DNA from: Coptis chinensis
Lineage: Eukaryota; Streptophyta; Magnoliopsida; Ranunculales; Ranunculaceae
DNA length: 64,000 nt
NCBI GenBank assembly: GCA_015680905.1
Contig: CM027380.1
Span: 32,852,001 to 32,916,000, forward strand
Reading direction: 5' to 3'
Positions 46,689-58,599 of the stretch are shown here, in pieces (positions within the stretch are counted from its first letter, which is position 1; each line of letters opens with the position of its first letter). The translations under genes were made by a program, and so were the position numbers. Under the pieces are notes generated by a model that saw nothing but the letters and a program-made list of their open reading frames with translations, was not told the origin of the DNA and made no database searches.

Positions 46689-48720
46689 ATGGCTTCTCGA
46701 AAAATAAACAACGGTGAAAGTTTCCCTCTTACCGCACAAGTTCAGCACTCACCTTCTGCTGGGAATTCACTTTCCAAGTCCGATGGTCCTCTGCCATCTA
46801 CAACTGAGAGAGTGGGTATTCATGTATTTGATCCATCAACTCAGGTCGACCATCATCTCTGACAATTGGAGAGCAAGAATAAACATCTGAAGAAACAGCT
46901 GCGTCAACTTCTCGAAGATGATTCAGGGTCCACGACAAAAAGTGTTTAGGATCATTTGAACTCTGAAGCATCTCTGTTAAAGACTCCAAGTACAAACTCC
47001 CGCACCAAGAGAAACCGTGCGAGTCGCTTACAAAAGGCTTCGCGTAAAGAAATTGTGCAACGCCGAAAGCCAACACTTTCCAGTGTAATTGTAAACGAAT
47101 TCACAAACTCCTCTGCCGACCTTGATGCCGACCACCATGTGAGGGATCGCCAACTCACAAAAGATCTCATGAAGAAAATAGGTTTAGCCGATTCGAACCA
47201 TACTAAAGGAGATCGGCAAAATATCCATATAGGTCAGCAAGCTAGACTACCCAACCAATGAAAAACCAATAAAGTTCCTACCCCAAACTCTAGGATGGGT
47301 AGGCAAGCCACTGCAAGTCCTCGTCGCAATAGCAGTATGCACCGATCTCGACAGCAGCACTATTCACCAAGCAGTTTCAGTTCATAACCTAATCGTTTAA
47401 GTTGTAGTCCCAATCCAAGAGCTCATTGTCGGCCAAAGTATGTTGACAATGGTAGCCATGGAGATGGAGACTCACTTGCAACAGGTCAAGAAAATGGTTG
47501 TGATAGTCCAACACTCCGTCTGTATTCTCCCAATGTTCACCATAGGAGACGAAGGAACCGATCTCCACTACTGGCTTAGTCACCTTCACCTGCATGGACG
47601 GGTCGACGAGAACTCACTCCACTTCCTCCAAAAAAATCTTGGCCAAAACATTTATAGTTCGGTCGTGACCACCGTCGAGAGAATGTTCCATTTTCTGAAC
47701 GACATCTCCATAAGATGATACTGAAGGCTGTTAATGATAAGGAGTCACGAGAAAACAATATTCGAAATCTCGCTATAGAAAGTGGTATTGATTCTCCCTT
47801 CTCTCTCCGAATCCAAACAACCATTCATCACAAGGACTTCAAGTAGCCAAAATTCGAGAAGTATGATGAGATTGATGGAGATCCTTTGATGCATCTTGTT
47901 AATTACAAAAACAAAATGATCTTATGGACTTTCGATGATGCTCTTCTTTGTAAGTTATTCCCATCCACACTCATTGGAATTGAGTCGATGAGATGGTTTA
48001 ACATGCTTTCACAAATATCCATCCATAATTTTACTGATCTTGCTTACAAGTTTGCCGAGCATTTTCATCACAACTGGAAAGAACAAAAAAATATTGATTA
48101 TCTATTTAGTATTAAACAACAAAAAAATGAAAAACTCAGTAAGTTTGTTGTGAGATTTCGGAAAGCGGCTGTTGAAATTCCAAATGCATATGATATTCTT
48201 GTCATTTATGCTTTCAAGGAAGGCATTAATTATGATAGGGACAGCGTTGACAACTCTATAGTAAAAGACGTCCCAACAACTCGTTATGAACTTTTTGCTC
48301 GAACTCAACAGTTTATTCGAGTTGAAGATGATGCATCGGCATGACTTCACAGAGATAGGGATCGAATAAGCAAGCCGCAGGAACAGAGTCAAAAACTGAA
48401 GTTTCAACAAACAATCGATCAAAAGTCCAAGAGTGAAGTAGGCCACAACAATGGAATGTCAAAGAACAAAAGAAACTTCCCGAGTTAAAGCTTACCACCC
48501 TCAACGAGAAGTATGCTATTATCTATGAGAAGATTAAGGGAAAGAATATCTTATCTCTACCTTTTCCTCTTTTCGAAGATACCAAGGCTACACGTGACAA
48601 ATCACTGTGGTGCAAATTCCACGATGATTTTGGTCATGAAACTGAACAATGCCAACCTCTAAGGGGTAGAATCCAAGGTTTGATCGAGAAGGGTATGCTC
48701 TAGGATTACGTGCTGGGTAA
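46689..48720 (+). pseudogene. Tat-2 gag region
   Basis: The first Met is at 46,689 (MASRKINNGESFPLTAQ). The capsid-type core at about 47,830-48,345 has LCKLFPSTLIGIESMRWFNM, DYLFSIKQQKNEKLSKFVV and RYELFARTQQFIRVEDDA. A zinc-knuckle-like CKFHDDFGHETEQC lies near 48,610-48,655, followed by LIEKGML. The layout is that of Tat gag. Confidence 0.8.
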
Positions 48721-48959
48721 AATGAAACAAGCTTTAGTCATGACCGCACACAATGTAATCAAAGTCGGTCATGCCAGAGTTGATTCAATGTGTAACACCC
48801 AGCGCAAGAATTTCAATCACTCTAAGATCACTGATCTCAGTCACCACTATGTTTATAGTGGATATTATTTTCTCCACGGTATGGGTACTGAGAATTATGA
48901 GGAAGAACCTCTCTGTTGGATTGACAATGATCTGATAGGAGTGCACCATCCTTATTATG

Positions 48960-49292
48960 ATGTTGTTGTAATACATGATCGATACAGGTAGTTCGGCAAG
49001 TGTGATCTATAAGCGTTGTTACAAAGAACTCAATCTCCCCGAGAAAATGATAGTTTTCGATCCAAACCCTATAATTAGCTTCGATGGGACAGCAGCAAAA
49101 TCAATTGGTAAATGCTCTATTTCGGTGACATTAATGAACAAGGAAGTTATAATTGATTTTCTTCTCTTGGATTGTAACTCCTCCTACAATGTCATTCTGG
49201 GAAGAGATTGGATCCACTCAATGGGAGCTGTCGTTTCTACATTCCATCAGGCTATCAAGTTCTGGTGTGATGGTATGGTATGCAAAGTTTGA
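48960..49292 (+). pseudogene. Tat-2 aspartic protease region
   Basis: MIDTGSSASVIYKRCYKELN contains the DTGSS active site; ISFDGTAAKSIGKCSI and NSSYNVILGRDWIHSMGA follow (ILGRDW motif). It would process the polyprotein. Confidence 0.85.
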
Positions 49293-49519
49293 AGTGATCA
49301 GATAGCAGCTTTGAAGTGCCATGAGTCTGTACTCGAAGATTATAAAGATTCGGAAGTCAAGGGCAACACTATCCTAAATGTCGATGGGATAAAATAGCAA
49401 TTACAGAATTCCATTGGCCGGGTAAACGCTTATGGAGCAGATTTAGGTGCCCCGACCATCGACGGGCTCCTCAAAGTACATATCGGGAATAAGGAAGAAG
49501 AAACCACTTTTATTTCTGC

Positions 49520-50880
49520 GGAAATTCCAAAGAAGGAACAAGATGAACTCATTGAGCTTTTGAAGAAAAATTGTATAATGTTTGTGTGGGCGGTTGAACA
49601 AATACCTGGAATTGATCCTTCACTTGCATGTCACAAGCTAGATATCGACAAAACACAAAAGCCAGTGTGTCAGAAGCCTCGCCGAATGGCTCCCGATCGA
49701 AAGCTCAAAGTGAAAGAAGAGATCGACAAACTTCTAAATGTTAATTTTATTAGGCCTGTACTATATCCGAAATGGATATCCAATGTAGTAGCAGTCCCTA
49801 AGAAAAATGGGAAACTTAGAATCTGTGTTGATTTTACTGATGTCAATAAAAAATGTCCTATTCACCCGTACCCCTTGCCTCGTATTTCTGAAATGGTTTA
49901 TGCCACTTTAGGGTTTAAACGAATTTCTTTTATGGATGCTTCAATGGGATTTTATCAAATTGCATTAGCCAAAGATGAACAAGAACTTACAACTTTCATA
50001 ACAGACCAAGGCTTATTTTGCTATAAGGTAATGTTTTTCGGTCTAAAAAATGCAACGACAACATATCAGAAATTCATAAATACATAATTTTCAGACTTCT
50101 TAGGCAAGTTTATGGAAGCTTATATTGATGATATGGTCATCAAGTTGCATGAAGAATTTTCACACCTTCATCACTTGCAAAAAAAAATTGATCGGCTAGT
50201 GCATTTTCAAATGTGTCTAAATCCATCAAAATGCGCATTTGGGTTAGCATCGGGTGAATTTCTTGGATATCTTATGACCAAACGAGGCATTGAAGCTAAT
50301 CCTGATCAAATCTATGTAATTACCGAAATGCCCTTGCCATAAACCAAGAAGCAAATCCAACAACTTACGGGTAGGATAGCCATTTTGGGTAGATTTATCT
50401 CAAAATGTTCAGGTCGGCTCCACCCCTTTTTTCAAGTCATTAAGGGATCCCCACAATGGACAGATGAGTGTGATGTAGCTTTTTAGAAAATGAAAGAATA
50501 CCTAGTACAGCCACCAATTCTTACTAGTCCGACCACCGGACAAATAATTGGCATCTATTTGGCAGCATCATAAATTGTTATGAGTGTCGTCTTATTCATT
50601 GATGATGAAAATGAACAACCAATTTTCTTCATAAGTAAGACCTTTACAGCTCCAGAAACAAGGTATTCACAGATTGAGAAAATAGCTCTCTCACTTGTCC
50701 ATAGTGCACGAAGATTGAAGCTTTATTTCTAAGGGCGTATCATCAATGTCTACACTGAATACCCCTTGAGAAAAGTTCTTCGAAATGCTGATTCGAGCCG
50801 ATTAGCAAAATGGGAAACATATTTAAGTGCCTACAAAATTATCTACAAAGCCTGATCATCTGAGAAAGGCCACGCAATGG
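49520..50880 (+). pseudogene. Tat-2 reverse transcriptase and RNase H region
   Basis: RT has CQKPRRMAPDRKLKVKEEI, KWISNVVAVPKKNGKLRICV, RISFMDASMGFYQIALAKD, MFFGLKNATTTYQKF and MEAYIDDMVIK (the YIDD catalytic box), then EFLGYLMTKRGIEANPDQIY. The RNase H part follows with IYLAAS, FISKTFTAPETRYSQIEK and the LARAEY-like tail near 50,800. Confidence 0.88.
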
Positions 50881-50979
50881 CATCACTTATGGCCGATTTT
50901 CCTGTCGATGACATACCGACCATGGAAGAGCAGTTTGAGGAACCTCCTCCTAATCCACAAGGATCGGGCGATCCATCCA

Positions 50980-51800
50980 CAAGTGTGCACCCTTCTTTAT
51001 GGATTCTACACACGGACAGTTCCAAGAACAAATCAGGTTCAGGCCTTGGTTGTGTTTTGATCCGACCTGATGGTAAGAAAATTGAAAAATCTGTTTACCT
51101 TGGATTTTGTGCATCAAACAATGAAGCTGAATATGAAGCGGTTCTTTATGCAATGAGAACAACACTTGACCTGGGGGCGACAAAGATCGAGTTATTCACT
51201 GACTCAAAGCTTCTTGCAAATCAATTTGGCGGATCTTTTGTTGCTCGAAATGATAGGATGGCTGCATATGTCCAAAAAATGCATGAGTTATCCATTCATT
51301 TCAAATCCATTGCAGTTCACCAGCGCTCTCACAATGATAATCGTTACGCTGATGCCTTAGCCTATCTCTCTGAAAAAAAAATCTATATTGATTTCCAACC
51401 TTTTCCAAGCATAAATGTTATAGAAGAACATGTTCAAAACTTATATATTGTTTATCTATGCTATTTCCAAACAACATCTCGAAATTTCGAATTCAGGCAA
51501 GTAAAAGCCGTAACAACAAGGAAAAGAAAGATAGAAGAGCTAGCTCAATCGGCCGGCACAAGTTCAGAATCTCACTCAGAGAAAGCAGCTCAAGAAGATT
51601 TAGCCGACCATCAAGATTTAGCCGATTATCATTTTGAGAGTGATTCTCCACTCACACATGATGCCGACCAAAGCAATGTTGATATGGAAGATGAGTCCCA
51701 CGAAGCAGATAATTCTCTAGAAGTACCACATTTGGATCTCCAATCTATCGATGGTGATTCTTCACCAGATGATTGGAGACCTATTTATTTAGAATTTCTG
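50980..51800 (+). pseudogene. Tat-2 second RNase H and acidic linker
   Basis: LHTDSSKNKSGSGLGCVLIR, then ASNNEAEYEAVLYAMRTTLD, KIELFTDSKLLANQF and NDNRYADALAYLSEKK are the archaeal-type RNase H. An acidic Ser/Asp-rich linker with KAVTTRKRKIEELAQSA lies between this and the integrase. Confidence 0.87.
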
Positions 51801-51859
51801 CAACATGGAACTCTACCTGAGGATACGTCACTTTCCTACAAAATTAAGAGAGATGCCTA

Positions 51860-53018
51860 GAAATTTTTCATAATTCCAAATTCTAAAGGCAAGCTCCTAC
51901 TTTATAGGAAGGCAAACAATTTCAGTCCTCTTCTTAGATGTCTTTCCAAATATCAAGGTCATCTAGTTCTCGAAGAGATACACTCTGGATTTTGTGGAAA
52001 CCATTTTGGGGGACGTAGTCTTGCACATAAAGCCATGACTCAAGGATACTGGTGGCCTAGCATGCAAAGACACTCAACGGAATTTGCCCAAAAATGCAAA
52101 CCATGTCAAAAACATGCAAATATGGGCAAACTTCCAGCAACGGAACTCCACCCAATTCTAAGCCCTTGGCTTTTTGCGAAATGGGGATTGGATATTATAG
52201 GACCCCTACCAAAGGCTCCTGGAAGTGTACGATTCTTATTGGTTGCGACTGATTATTTCACTAAATAGGTAGAAGCTCAACCGCTTGTCAACATCTCAGC
52301 AACAGATGTACGGCATTTCTTATGGAAAGACATTGTTTGTCGCTTTGGAATTCCATCTAACATCGTCTATGATAATGGTAAACAATTTGATGCGGAAGAA
52401 ATTCACAAATTTTGCGCCTCACTAAAAATTCAGCATAATTTCTCCGCACCATATTATCCACAAGCAAATGGACAAGTAGAAGCAACCAATAAGATGATTC
52501 TCTCGACTTTGAATAAGAAGCTTCATGAAGCAAAAGGAAATTGGGTTAAAGAGTTTCCAGCAGTGCTTTGGGCTTATCACACCACTCCAAAGCATTCTAC
52601 CAATCTTTCCCCTTTCAACCTAGCTTATGGCATGGATGTTGTCCTCCCGACAAAATTAATTGCACCAACTACAAGGACAGAAGCAGTACAAACTGGAAAC
52701 AATGATGCTGCTCTAACTTTGGTGGTAGACTCGATTGATAAAACTCGAGAAGAAGCTTTACAATGTCTAATAAAATATCAAGCAGACATGAAACACAAGT
52801 ATGATAGAAAGCTTTGCCTCAAGAATTTTGAACCAGAAGATTGGGTACTTAGCCGAAAACAGAAGCTCATTGAATTAGGGAAGTTGTCAGAGAATTGGGA
52901 AGGACCATTCATCATTGATAGGCCAGCATCTAAAGCGTCTTATTTCCTTCGTCAAATCACTGGTGAAAAATTTGCCAAACCATGGAATGCTTTTCATTTG
53001 AAAAAGTTTTATCGTTGA
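51860..53018 (+). pseudogene. Tat-2 integrase region
   Basis: The zinc-binding domain has EEIHSGFCGNHFGGRSLAHK and CKPCQKHANMG (HHCC). The core has WGLDIIGPLPKAPGSVRFLL, IVYDNGKQFDAEEIHKFC and PQANGQVEATNKMILSTLNK. The tail has LSENWEGPFIIDRPASKAS and ends in HLKKFYR. No chromodomain is seen. Confidence 0.88.
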
Positions 53019-53104
53019 ATATTTGTTTTTCATTCTTTGTAATCATTTCATAATTCAATAAAATTTGATCCATCTTTCATTTTAACTAGAGATCAGATAT
53101 CCCA

Positions 53105-53592
53105 AATTTTATTATCATTACACTACGGGTACGGCGTTACCTCAACTTTCAATATATAATAATTACAATATGGGGGCGTCACCTCAACTTTCATTATCAT
53201 TACACTACGGGGGCGGCGACACCCCAAATTTCATTATGTTATATTTACACTATGGGGGCGGCGACACCCTAAATTTCATTATGTTATTTTTACACTATGG
53301 GGGCAGTGTCACCCCAACTTTCATTATATTATCTTTACATTATGGGGGCAGCGTCACCCCAACTTTCAATATATAATCATTATAATTTGGGGGCATCACC
53401 TCAACGTTCATTATCATTACACTATGGGGGCAGCGACACTCCAAATTTCATTATGTTATCATTACACTATGGGGGCAGCGTCACCCCAACTTTTAATATA
53501 TAATCGTTACAATTTGGGGGCATCACCTCAACTTTCATTATCATTACACTATGGGAGCACCGTCACCCCAACTTTCAATATATAATCGTTAC
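53105..53592 (+). repeat. Tat-2 G-rich tandem array, left part
   Basis: Units of about 45 bp (or about 90 bp as doublets) carry ACTATGGGGGCGGCGACACC followed by CCAAATTTCATTATG, with variants CAACTTTCAATATATAAT. GGGGG and CCCC within one unit can pair into a short hairpin. The ORFs over it (repeated HYGGG peptides) reflect the repeat only. Confidence 0.88.
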
Positions 53593-55229
53593 TGATAAGT
53601 GCCCAAATATGTTTATTTTTATATATTATTACAAGGCCTTATCAATCTTCTTTTATGCATAATTTCCAATTTTCACGTAAAATCATGCATTTTTATTATT
53701 TCATTGCAAAGTACTCATTTTCATGAGTCCAATGATATATTTGCATGTTTTGTGTGCAATTTATTATGCCACTCTAATGTGACATTGGTATATATATATT
53801 TGATTAAGTTAATTTGCAATTGCAGGCCCAAGCCCAAACATTAGAATAGACGACCCAAACTATTAAGTGACTTAATGAGGTAGCGGTTAAGAATTGATTA
53901 AGAATATTGGATCAGATATTGTTCGGGAATATTCTCGGTATCTTTAATTTACACCAATTCCTATTCATAAGATCATATCTTTATATTATTTCCCAAGTCA
54001 ACTTTCCTTGTTTCCATTTTCTACTCATCCAAATCATTTCCAAGCCATTATATTTCCACCAAATATTTTTTCCTTCCTTTTTCATACGAAAATCTTCCTA
54101 CCTAAATATTTTTTTTATATATTTCCCTTCCATTATCATTAATTCTCAATATTTCCCATTCCATAAACACCATGATATCATTGGAAAGAATACAAATTGA
54201 AGATCAATGACAAGCCCGAATTGGAAAGCTTCTGCAAGAGTTTATGCAAGAGAATATTTTGCTTGGTGTCTAAATATTTTGCTACCATTTTCAATTGTTT
54301 TGAGAAGAAAAGTTTCCTATTGTTAGCACATTGTGAGCCTATAAATAAAGGCCTTTGGGGAGGATTCAAAACATTCACCATTCTCCATTCTCTCCACTTT
54401 TCATTCACTCCTTAGTTCAATTCATTTTTAGATTTATTAGTAGAGATAGAAGTTTTTAGAAGAATTCATTGTAGAAGAAGAAGTTCACATAAGTTATTTC
54501 ATTATGAATAGAATTTATATAGCTTCTTTATTCTACATGTCTCTAGCTTAATTTCTTTTCTAAGATTTCAAGATGTAGTCAATATAATGATTGTTCATTT
54601 TTCTTAACCTCATTCATTATTGTTTTGCATGTCAAATAATTTTATTTCCAATTACGAGAGTACACCTTTAGTTTTAAATGCTTAATTAATATCTTTCATT
54701 ACGTGTACTTAATTTGACACATTATACTTAGGTTGAGTCATTTGATAGTGTGTACTTATTTTTGCCATGCAATAGTTAGATTTAATTTATTGAAGGTTCA
54801 AAAGGTGAGAAATTAAAGTTTATATATATTACGTTAATATTGATGTCTAAAGATAGATTCTCCGAATTAAATGCATCTAACCATGGTTTAATTTGAGTTA
54901 TATAAAATGAATGAAATTGTGAAAGTTGTACATGAATTATATAGATGAAACCTTGAAATCCTAGTCTTTAATCATAATCGTTTAAGTACAAATTATTTTT
55001 CTCGTTTTATTTTCATTAGTTAGAAATTTCACTTAAAAAGAAATATTAAATTATTATTGTTCTAGTTGGTAAGTCATTTTTAAATAGAGTATAAATTAAA
55101 TTAGTCTCTGTGGATACGACCCTACTTAGCGCTATACTATTCATTGAATATTAAGTAAGAAATTAATCTGTTGATTTCAAGTGCGATTTACGACAACATT
55201 GGGATTAACCAATCATTTGCACTCGATCA
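53593..55229 (+). mobile_element. Solo LTR nested in the Tat-2 array, 1,637 bp
   Basis: It starts TGATAAGTGCCCAAATATG and ends TTTGCACTCGATCA, flanked by GTTAC (53,588-53,592 and 55,230-55,234). A TATA candidate CTATAAATAAAG lies at 54,339-54,350. Its start resembles the Athila-like LTRs here (TGATAAGCACCCAAA on the minus strand), and near its end CTCTGTGGATACGACCCTAC resembles Ty3/Athila LTR ends. No internal region remains. It is the youngest layer of the stack. Confidence 0.88.
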
Positions 55230-55230
55230 G

Positions 55231-55530
55231 TTACAATTTGGGGGTGTCACTTCAACTTTCATTATCATTACACTATGGGGCCGCGACACCCCAAATTTCA
55301 TTATGTTATCATTACACTTTGGGGGCGACGACATCCCAAATTTCATTATGTTATCATTACACTTTGGGGGCGGCGACACCCCAAATTTCATTATGTTATC
55401 ATTACACTTTGGGGGCAACGACACCCCAAAATTCATTACGTTATCATTATATTTTAGGGGCAGCGACACCCCAGATTTAATTACATTATCAATACATTAT
55501 GGGGGCAACGACACCCTAATTACATTATCC
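55231..55530 (+). repeat. Tat-2 G-rich tandem array, right part
   Basis: This continues the array at 53,105-53,592 after the solo LTR, with about six further units (ACTTTGGGGGCGGCGACACC-like). The two parts were contiguous before the insertion. Confidence 0.88.
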
Positions 55531-56483
55531 TTAATTCTTATATCTATTTTTCCGACCTACCTTAAGGCCAAATTTCCCAACTCTTATATATTTTTGACCG
55601 ACCCTTTATATTTCGATCTATTCTGATTACCAATATAATAAAAAAAACAAATAAAATCCAAATGTCATGAGACCGTGCAAAAATAAACATAATCGAGAAA
55701 GAAAAAATTGTAACCTAACCTCACATCATCCTAACAATAAAAAACAAAAACTTTACTCAAGAAGTTGTAGCATAATACTATCCTCCACTGGAACTGGAAC
55801 ACCTTTTAGATCCGACGGTGATACATCTTCCAACTTCCTATAACACATAGTATAATAATCTAACAGCTATTGTAATTTTACCCGTTTCTCAGAATATCTC
55901 GATTTCCAAAGTCCAACACTTGCCAATGTTTCACGCAACAATGCCCCAGATTTCTTAGTTTCAACTGCATGCTTCTCAATCATATCATCCTTCTCTTCAC
56001 ACTCAACCCTAAAATATTCCACCTTTTCATGATATTCATCTAACTCCTTCTTCAAAAATGCATTCTCTTCCAATAGTACCTTGTAGTCTCCTCTAATCCC
56101 CTCAACAACGCAAACTCGTTTAGCTAATTTCAATTTCTCACATTTTATTATCTCAACTTCATCACTTAAAACTTTCTGCTCTCTAAGAACAACAATTTCT
56201 TGATTCTGTTTAGACAATTCAGCTTTCATGATATTCATTTTCATCTCATAGTCGTGCAAAACTACTTCATTTCTCATAAGTACCTCTCATATGTTATTCT
56301 CCTGAAAGATTAGCTCTCTCTCTTTCCAAATATTTCTCAATCTCGTATATTCACTAGTTTTAATCTTATAATTTTCTTTTGCTTCTAAGATTTCTTTAAC
56401 ACAATCCCTAAGCTTCGACGCCTAAGAAAATAAAAAATAATGTGTTACTATAATTTTTTAGCAACCAAATAAATGAAATTCAA

Positions 56484-56508
56484 AACACACACACACACAC
56501 ACACACAC
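56484..56508. repeat. (CA)n microsatellite
   Basis: About twelve CA dinucleotides lie inside a predicted intron of the Tat-2 antisense gene. Confidence 0.9.
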
Positions 56509-56699
56509 TTACCTCTGCAAGCTTTGAATTCAACATATTAACGGCTTTTACAAAATCTACACTTCGTTAATAATCCAAACACAATAACTCTGGATCTGAA
56601 ATATTAGACAAAATAATTTAAAATAATAATATATAATAATAACTAAATACAACAAAAAATAAATATTCAGCATCTAACCTTCAATTGTCAAGCCTTGCA

Positions 56700-57110
56700 C
56701 GTCTGGAGTGATGAGCACAGGCGTTGCAGAACTGCCGCTCATCCCTGGCTGCAATGAGCCAACAATGGTGTTGGTGCTGACCACAATTAACAGTTCTGTC
56801 GACACACCAACATTGGTGCCATCAGCAAAAGTCGACTCTTCAGCATTGGTGCCAACAATAGTAGACACTTCAGAATTTGTACCAGCAATCGTTGACACTT
56901 CTGTTGACACACCTACATCAGTGTTAACAGTAGAAGTCGGCAATCCAGCATTAGTGCAAACAACAGTTGACACACAACTTGACACAACAGCAATGGTGCC
57001 ATCGGCAGAAGTTGTTACACCGGCATTGGTGTCAACAACAGGTATTGGAACTCTGAAACTACTTCCACTAAAAGGAGTTGGCACTCCAAAATTGATCCTG
57101 ACAACAGAAG
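56700..57110 (-). repeat. Degenerate coding repeat in the Tat-2 antisense gene
   Basis: The encoded block repeats TNAGVxTS/TIAGTNSEVST-type units (for example TNSEVSTIVGTNAEESTF). The DNA repeats about every 40-60 bp, and both strands are open because of it. Confidence 0.65.
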
Positions 57111-58599
57111 TTGAACCCATTGTATCTCCACCATAGTCAACTTTTTCCATCTACATTAACAAAATAACCATTAAACAATCAATAACGAACATAAATCTAA
57201 ATCACGAAAACAAGATCAACACTCACATCAAGTTCAGATATACTGTTAGTCATCGCTTCCCTACTGATATCATCGTCATCATCAATATCATGCATATCAG
57301 TAGTTTTTTCTGCAGGAAGACAAAAAACCTGTCATAATGAAATGTCATTCCAAAACATATTAAAGTTATTACATATATGATATTTTAAAATAAATATTAT
57401 ATACATACCATTTCTCAATCCTCAATCCCTTCCTTAATTTTACTTGAGTTATCCCCAATTTTCTTTTTCCTCTTTTTTGGACGTACGCTTCTTTTCTTCT
57501 TTCTAATATTTTCTTGTCTACTATCCTCAGAGTCATCTCCTTCTACTTCTTCGTCATCTTCACTACTATCATCTACAATAAGATTTTTTCTCTTCTTTGA
57601 GCCACAATAAGGTGCTAATTCCCTAGGCTCATTAAGCAGTCCAGTTTCTATATCATGAAAATAATCTACAATATCGTCTGGAAACGATAAATCATAGACA
57701 TCTGCATTATGACTAAACAAACTAACAATATTTTTTTTAATTTTCTCACTGCTAAAGATTATATATTTGGAAACTTCAGAATATCCCCTATAAAAAAGAA
57801 CAAGATAATCAAAATATCATGCTAATTAATTGAAATAATATTTATAAGAATATTGAGGTAACATCCTTACCTGATATATTGTTAGGATAATCAATATTTT
57901 CGAACCTCCAATTACCTTTGATCTTAAAACCATATAATTTCGCATTCTTGTAGTTCGAAGGCATCCCATAAAACCGATAATTCTGGTTGTAATGGTTATG
58001 ATATCCCAACACATAACTTTTAAAAGAAGCCTTGTTTTGCCGCATAGGCTTCATTAACTCAAACAAAAGGTATGACGACATACTCCTTTGATAAACCTTA
58101 CAAATTCTCGCTACATGGGTAAAGATAGCCCAATAGCCAGGAGATAATTGTAAATGATGTAATCTCCATCGAGCTAATAACTCGGAAACTGATTTCCAAA
58201 ATGGAACACTACAACCAAGCCAAAAATATGTGAAAACAATAAAATTATTTCATCCTTTTCACAATTTTGGTTGATATCGCTACCAACATACTCAATAGAT
58301 ACATCATCACCAATATCATACTTTGCTCTCAAACTATCTACTTCAATACCCTTCGCCACCCTATTCATATTAAAATCTCCTTTATCACCCCATCTCCTAT
58401 TCAAGTTATAATTCCTCTCCACTAAACAAATATTTTCAATACTGTCAAAAACTAAACAAAATAAAAATCTAACCTTTTCACAAACCTCGATTCAATTGAT
58501 CAAACTCGCAAGCACGTAATCACCTTGTTAAGCACTAGAATCTCCAATGTACTAATCTTTTTTCTTAGAAAGACAATAAAACACAAATAAGACTGATAA

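Larger units (their letters stand above)
55867..58422 (-). pseudogene. Tat-2 antisense gene region (PF04195-like block, coiled-coil, introns)
   Basis: Opposite to gag-pol, blocks appear in the same order as in Tat-1. There is an acidic N-terminal block (58,174-58,422), a conserved block with LQLSPGYWAIFTHVARICKV and LLFELMKPMRQNKASF (57,842-58,150), which fits the 'putative gypsy type transposon' pattern, and a Lys/Glu/Asp-rich block (57,415-57,720). A Val/Thr/Ser repeat block (56,674-57,150) and a coiled-coil block (55,867-56,277) follow. Canonical intron ends seen: about 57,871 donor CAG|GTAAGG, 57,408/57,313, 57,226/57,151 and 56,512/56,424 (donor AGAG|GTAAGT; this intron holds a (CA)n run). 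Function is unknown. It is part of a fossil element, so I give regions only. Confidence 0.65.

Noticed and set aside
53170-53503. Plus-strand ORFs with repeated HYGGG peptides
   Set aside because: They only reflect the Tat-2 tandem array and change frame with unit length.
55171-55626. Overlapping ORFs on both strands with PPPKCNDN/LGAATPQI repeats
   Set aside because: Same tandem array; no domain, and frames are open on both strands by periodicity.
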